This document shows, in pieces, positions 7,038-7,837 of a DNA stretch of 7,837 nt. The DNA is from Methylococcales bacterium (GTDB lineage Bacteria > Pseudomonadota > Gammaproteobacteria > Methylococcales > Methylomonadaceae). Location of the stretch: positions 1 through 7,837 of the forward strand of contig JAGLEW010000206.1 of NCBI GenBank assembly GCA_023144875.1. The letters run 5' to 3'. Made by a program: the position numbers and the translations under genes. How positions within the stretch are numbered: position 1 is the first letter of the stretch; the number at the start of each line of letters is the position of its first letter. The notes beneath the pieces were generated by a model. The model ran no database searches. It saw only the letters and a program-made list of their open reading frames with translations, and was not told the DNA's origin.

Positions 7038-7085
7038 ATTACAGTAGCAACTTAAATTATTGAAAAATAAACTAAAAAAATCATC

Positions 7086-7113
7086 TTGAAACCAACATTG
7101 TAATTTTTATTAC
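7086..7113 (+). promoter_or_regulatory. Candidate sigma-70 promoter for the 133-residue protein gene
   Basis: TTGAAA (7086-7091), a 16-base spacer, then TATTAC (7108-7113). It is 32-59 bases upstream of the ATG at 7145. The -10 is imperfect and the region is AT-rich, so other promoters are possible. Confidence 0.35.
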
Positions 7114-7114
7114 A
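7099..7114. promoter_or_regulatory. Palindrome TGTAAT-N4-ATTACA overlapping the candidate -10 (possible operator)
   Basis: A perfect 6-bp inverted repeat with a 4-base centre lies inside the candidate promoter spacer and -10 of the gene at 7145. This is the classic place for a repressor site. The region is AT-rich, so chance must be considered, but 12 matching bases including two GC pairs are notable. Confidence 0.4.
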
Positions 7115-7144
7115 TTTTATTTTAATTTTTAAGGAGTATATCCA

Positions 7145-7546
7145 ATGGCGTCAGTTAGTTCAATAAAGTTATCCATTCGTATTAAAGGTGCAAGTGCGCT
7201 AGTACGAGTCCGTTATAACATCCGTTTCGATGATTACGATCGTCGTACCAATTTACCTTACATTGAAAAGTGTTACCTTATTGGTGATGATACCAATGTC
7301 GGTGATTCAATTTTTTCAGGAGGTGATGATAAAATTCCAAGAGAAAATCTCACTTATCGCACCGTAAGATCGGGTGGAGTCGCTCGTATTAAGCGAGATT
7401 ATAGAAAAACTTATTCAAGACATGAGTTAAATGAAGATGGTTGGCCTGATGGTATGGATGAAATTAGAGCAAAAGTAGCGTTATTACCTAAAACGCCAAC
7501 AAAAACCTTGATAAAAGAAAGCAATCTAGTTAGAAATAACTATTAA
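7145..7546 (+). CDS. Orphan 133-residue protein of unknown function
   Basis: An ATG with a strong Shine-Dalgarno (AAGGAG at 7131-7136, 8-base spacer) opens a frame of 133 residues ending in TAA. I do not recognise the family. There is no signal peptide and no membrane segment, so it is probably cytoplasmic. The N-terminal third alternates hydrophobic and polar residues (SIKLSIRIKG, then VRVRYNIRF), as in beta strands. The middle is Asp/Gly-rich (IGDDTNVGDSIFSGGDDK, 46-63), followed by an Arg/Lys/Tyr-rich stretch (72-90) and a Trp-Pro turn (GWPDG, 99-103). It has one Cys (C43). It is alone on its strand, divergent from the exported protein, and ends in a hairpin. The strong initiation site and controlled-looking promoter suggest a real, well-expressed gene. 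Confidence 0.75.
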   Translation: MASVSSIKLSIRIKGASALVRVRYNIRFDDYDRRTNLPYIEKCYLIGDDTNVGDSIFSGGDDKIPRENLTYRTVRSGGVARIKRDYRKTYSRHELNEDGWPDGMDEIRAKVALLPKTPTKTLIKESNLVRNNY

Positions 7547-7552
7547 ACCTTA

Positions 7553-7607
7553 GAGGATTGGTTCAAATTTTAGCAAAATAATGTTTTTTGCTGGGTTTGA
7601 ACCTCTC
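7553..7607. terminator. Long imperfect hairpin after the 133-residue gene (terminator-like, no U-tract)
   Basis: GGTTCAAA (7560-7567) pairs with TTTGAACC (7596-7603), and inside it AGCAAAA (7572-7578) pairs with TTTTGCT (7586-7592). TTTT and GGG between them can form T.G wobbles. A further outer GAGG/TCTC pairing is possible after a 3-base bulge. It starts 7 bases after the stop codon, but neither side is followed by a clear T run, so it may instead protect a transcript end or be an inverted-repeat element. Confidence 0.5.
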
Positions 7608-7638
7608 ATACTAAAAATGAATACCCAATAAGAAATTT

Positions 7639-7654
7639 AGCCAAGTTCTTGGCT
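7639..7654. promoter_or_regulatory. Perfect 7-bp dyad AGCCAAG-TT-CTTGGCT upstream of the lipoprotein gene
   Basis: The inverted repeat has exact arms and a 2-base centre and lies about 75-90 bases before the lipoprotein ATG at 7729. It could be an operator overlapping a promoter (CATAAT at 7658-7663 lies next to it) or a short hairpin with only a weak T run behind it. I cannot decide between the two. Confidence 0.4.
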
Positions 7655-7728
7655 TTGCATAATATCCGTTAATTAAAATAGTCTCCATTGCGATACCATA
7701 GGGCCATGTTTTTTAATAGGAACCCGCT

Positions 7729-7837
7729 ATGAAATCCCCCTCGTTTAAAAATTATATGATTGTCAGCGTCATGCTGTTGCTGTTATCCGCCTGTACGCAA
7801 ACCCCGTCAACACCGATAAGTCAAACCATTGCCCCGA
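7729..7837 (+). CDS. Lipoprotein N-terminus, cut by the right edge
   Basis: An ATG with AGGAA 8 bases upstream begins a frame still open at the window end (36 codons visible). Residues 1-21 form a lipoprotein signal peptide: basic start, hydrophobic VSVMLLLLSA, then the lipobox LSAC with lipidated C22. The mature part begins TQTPSTPISQT, a Thr/Ser/Pro-rich linker. No family is visible in what remains. The residue after C22 is Thr, not Asp, so Lol sorting to the outer membrane is expected if the E. coli rule applies. Its leader AGGAACCCGC is identical to that of the DUF502 gene. Confidence 0.75.
   Translation, partial: MKSPSFKNYMIVSVMLLLLSACTQTPSTPISQTIAP

Noticed and set aside
7553..7607. 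Integron attC site after the 133-residue gene.
   Set aside because: The arms (GTTCAAA and TTTGAAC) do not match the RYYYAAC/GTTRRRY core in either orientation, and no integrase or cassette array is present.

Overview
The window is AT-rich by eye. It encodes typical Gram-negative proteins: a Tat-exported superoxide dismutase, a signal-peptide-bearing periplasmic protein, a lipoprotein with a lipobox, a DUF502 membrane protein and an AGCS transporter. Together they suggest a low-GC proteobacterium, most likely a gammaproteobacterium. A methanotroph-like (Methylococcales) or related lineage is possible, but that is inference and no marker gene fixes the taxon.

Layout: positions 1 to about 6900 hold seven genes, all on the minus strand. 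In transcription order (right to left) they are: a small exported protein of unknown function (6898-6419); a divergent full-length NAD+-dependent DNA ligase paralogue (6413-4464); a DUF502 two-TM protein (4435-3860); an AGCS sodium:amino-acid symporter (3857-2526); a thioredoxin-type arsenate reductase with a GTG start (2448-1966); a Tat-exported Fe/Mn superoxide dismutase with altered second-sphere residues (1797-1090); and a winged-helix / GHKL ATPase / STAS-like (DUF4325) protein that runs off the left edge (1044-<1). The first four are separated by only 5, 28 and 2 bases and look like one transcription unit. The arsenate reductase (77-base gap) and the dismutase (168-base gap) probably have their own promoters or attenuation. 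The ATPase gene follows the dismutase by 45 bases.

The right end (about 6900 to 7837) is a divergent intergenic region with a CRP-like site and a second dyad. It is followed by an orphan plus-strand gene for a 133-residue protein of unknown function, a long imperfect hairpin, a perfect 7-bp dyad, and the start of a lipoprotein gene cut by the right edge.

How the genes might work together: the dismutase (periplasmic superoxide), arsenate reductase (arsenate) and fused regulator/ATPase could be a stress-response set, but no ars operon partner is present and the link rests only on adjacency. The most unusual items are the one-chain wHTH-GHKL-STAS-like protein, the DNA ligase paralogue with substitutions at several catalytic-pocket positions, and the dismutase with replaced second-sphere residues. 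No CRISPR array, RNA gene, insertion sequence or transposase was seen.
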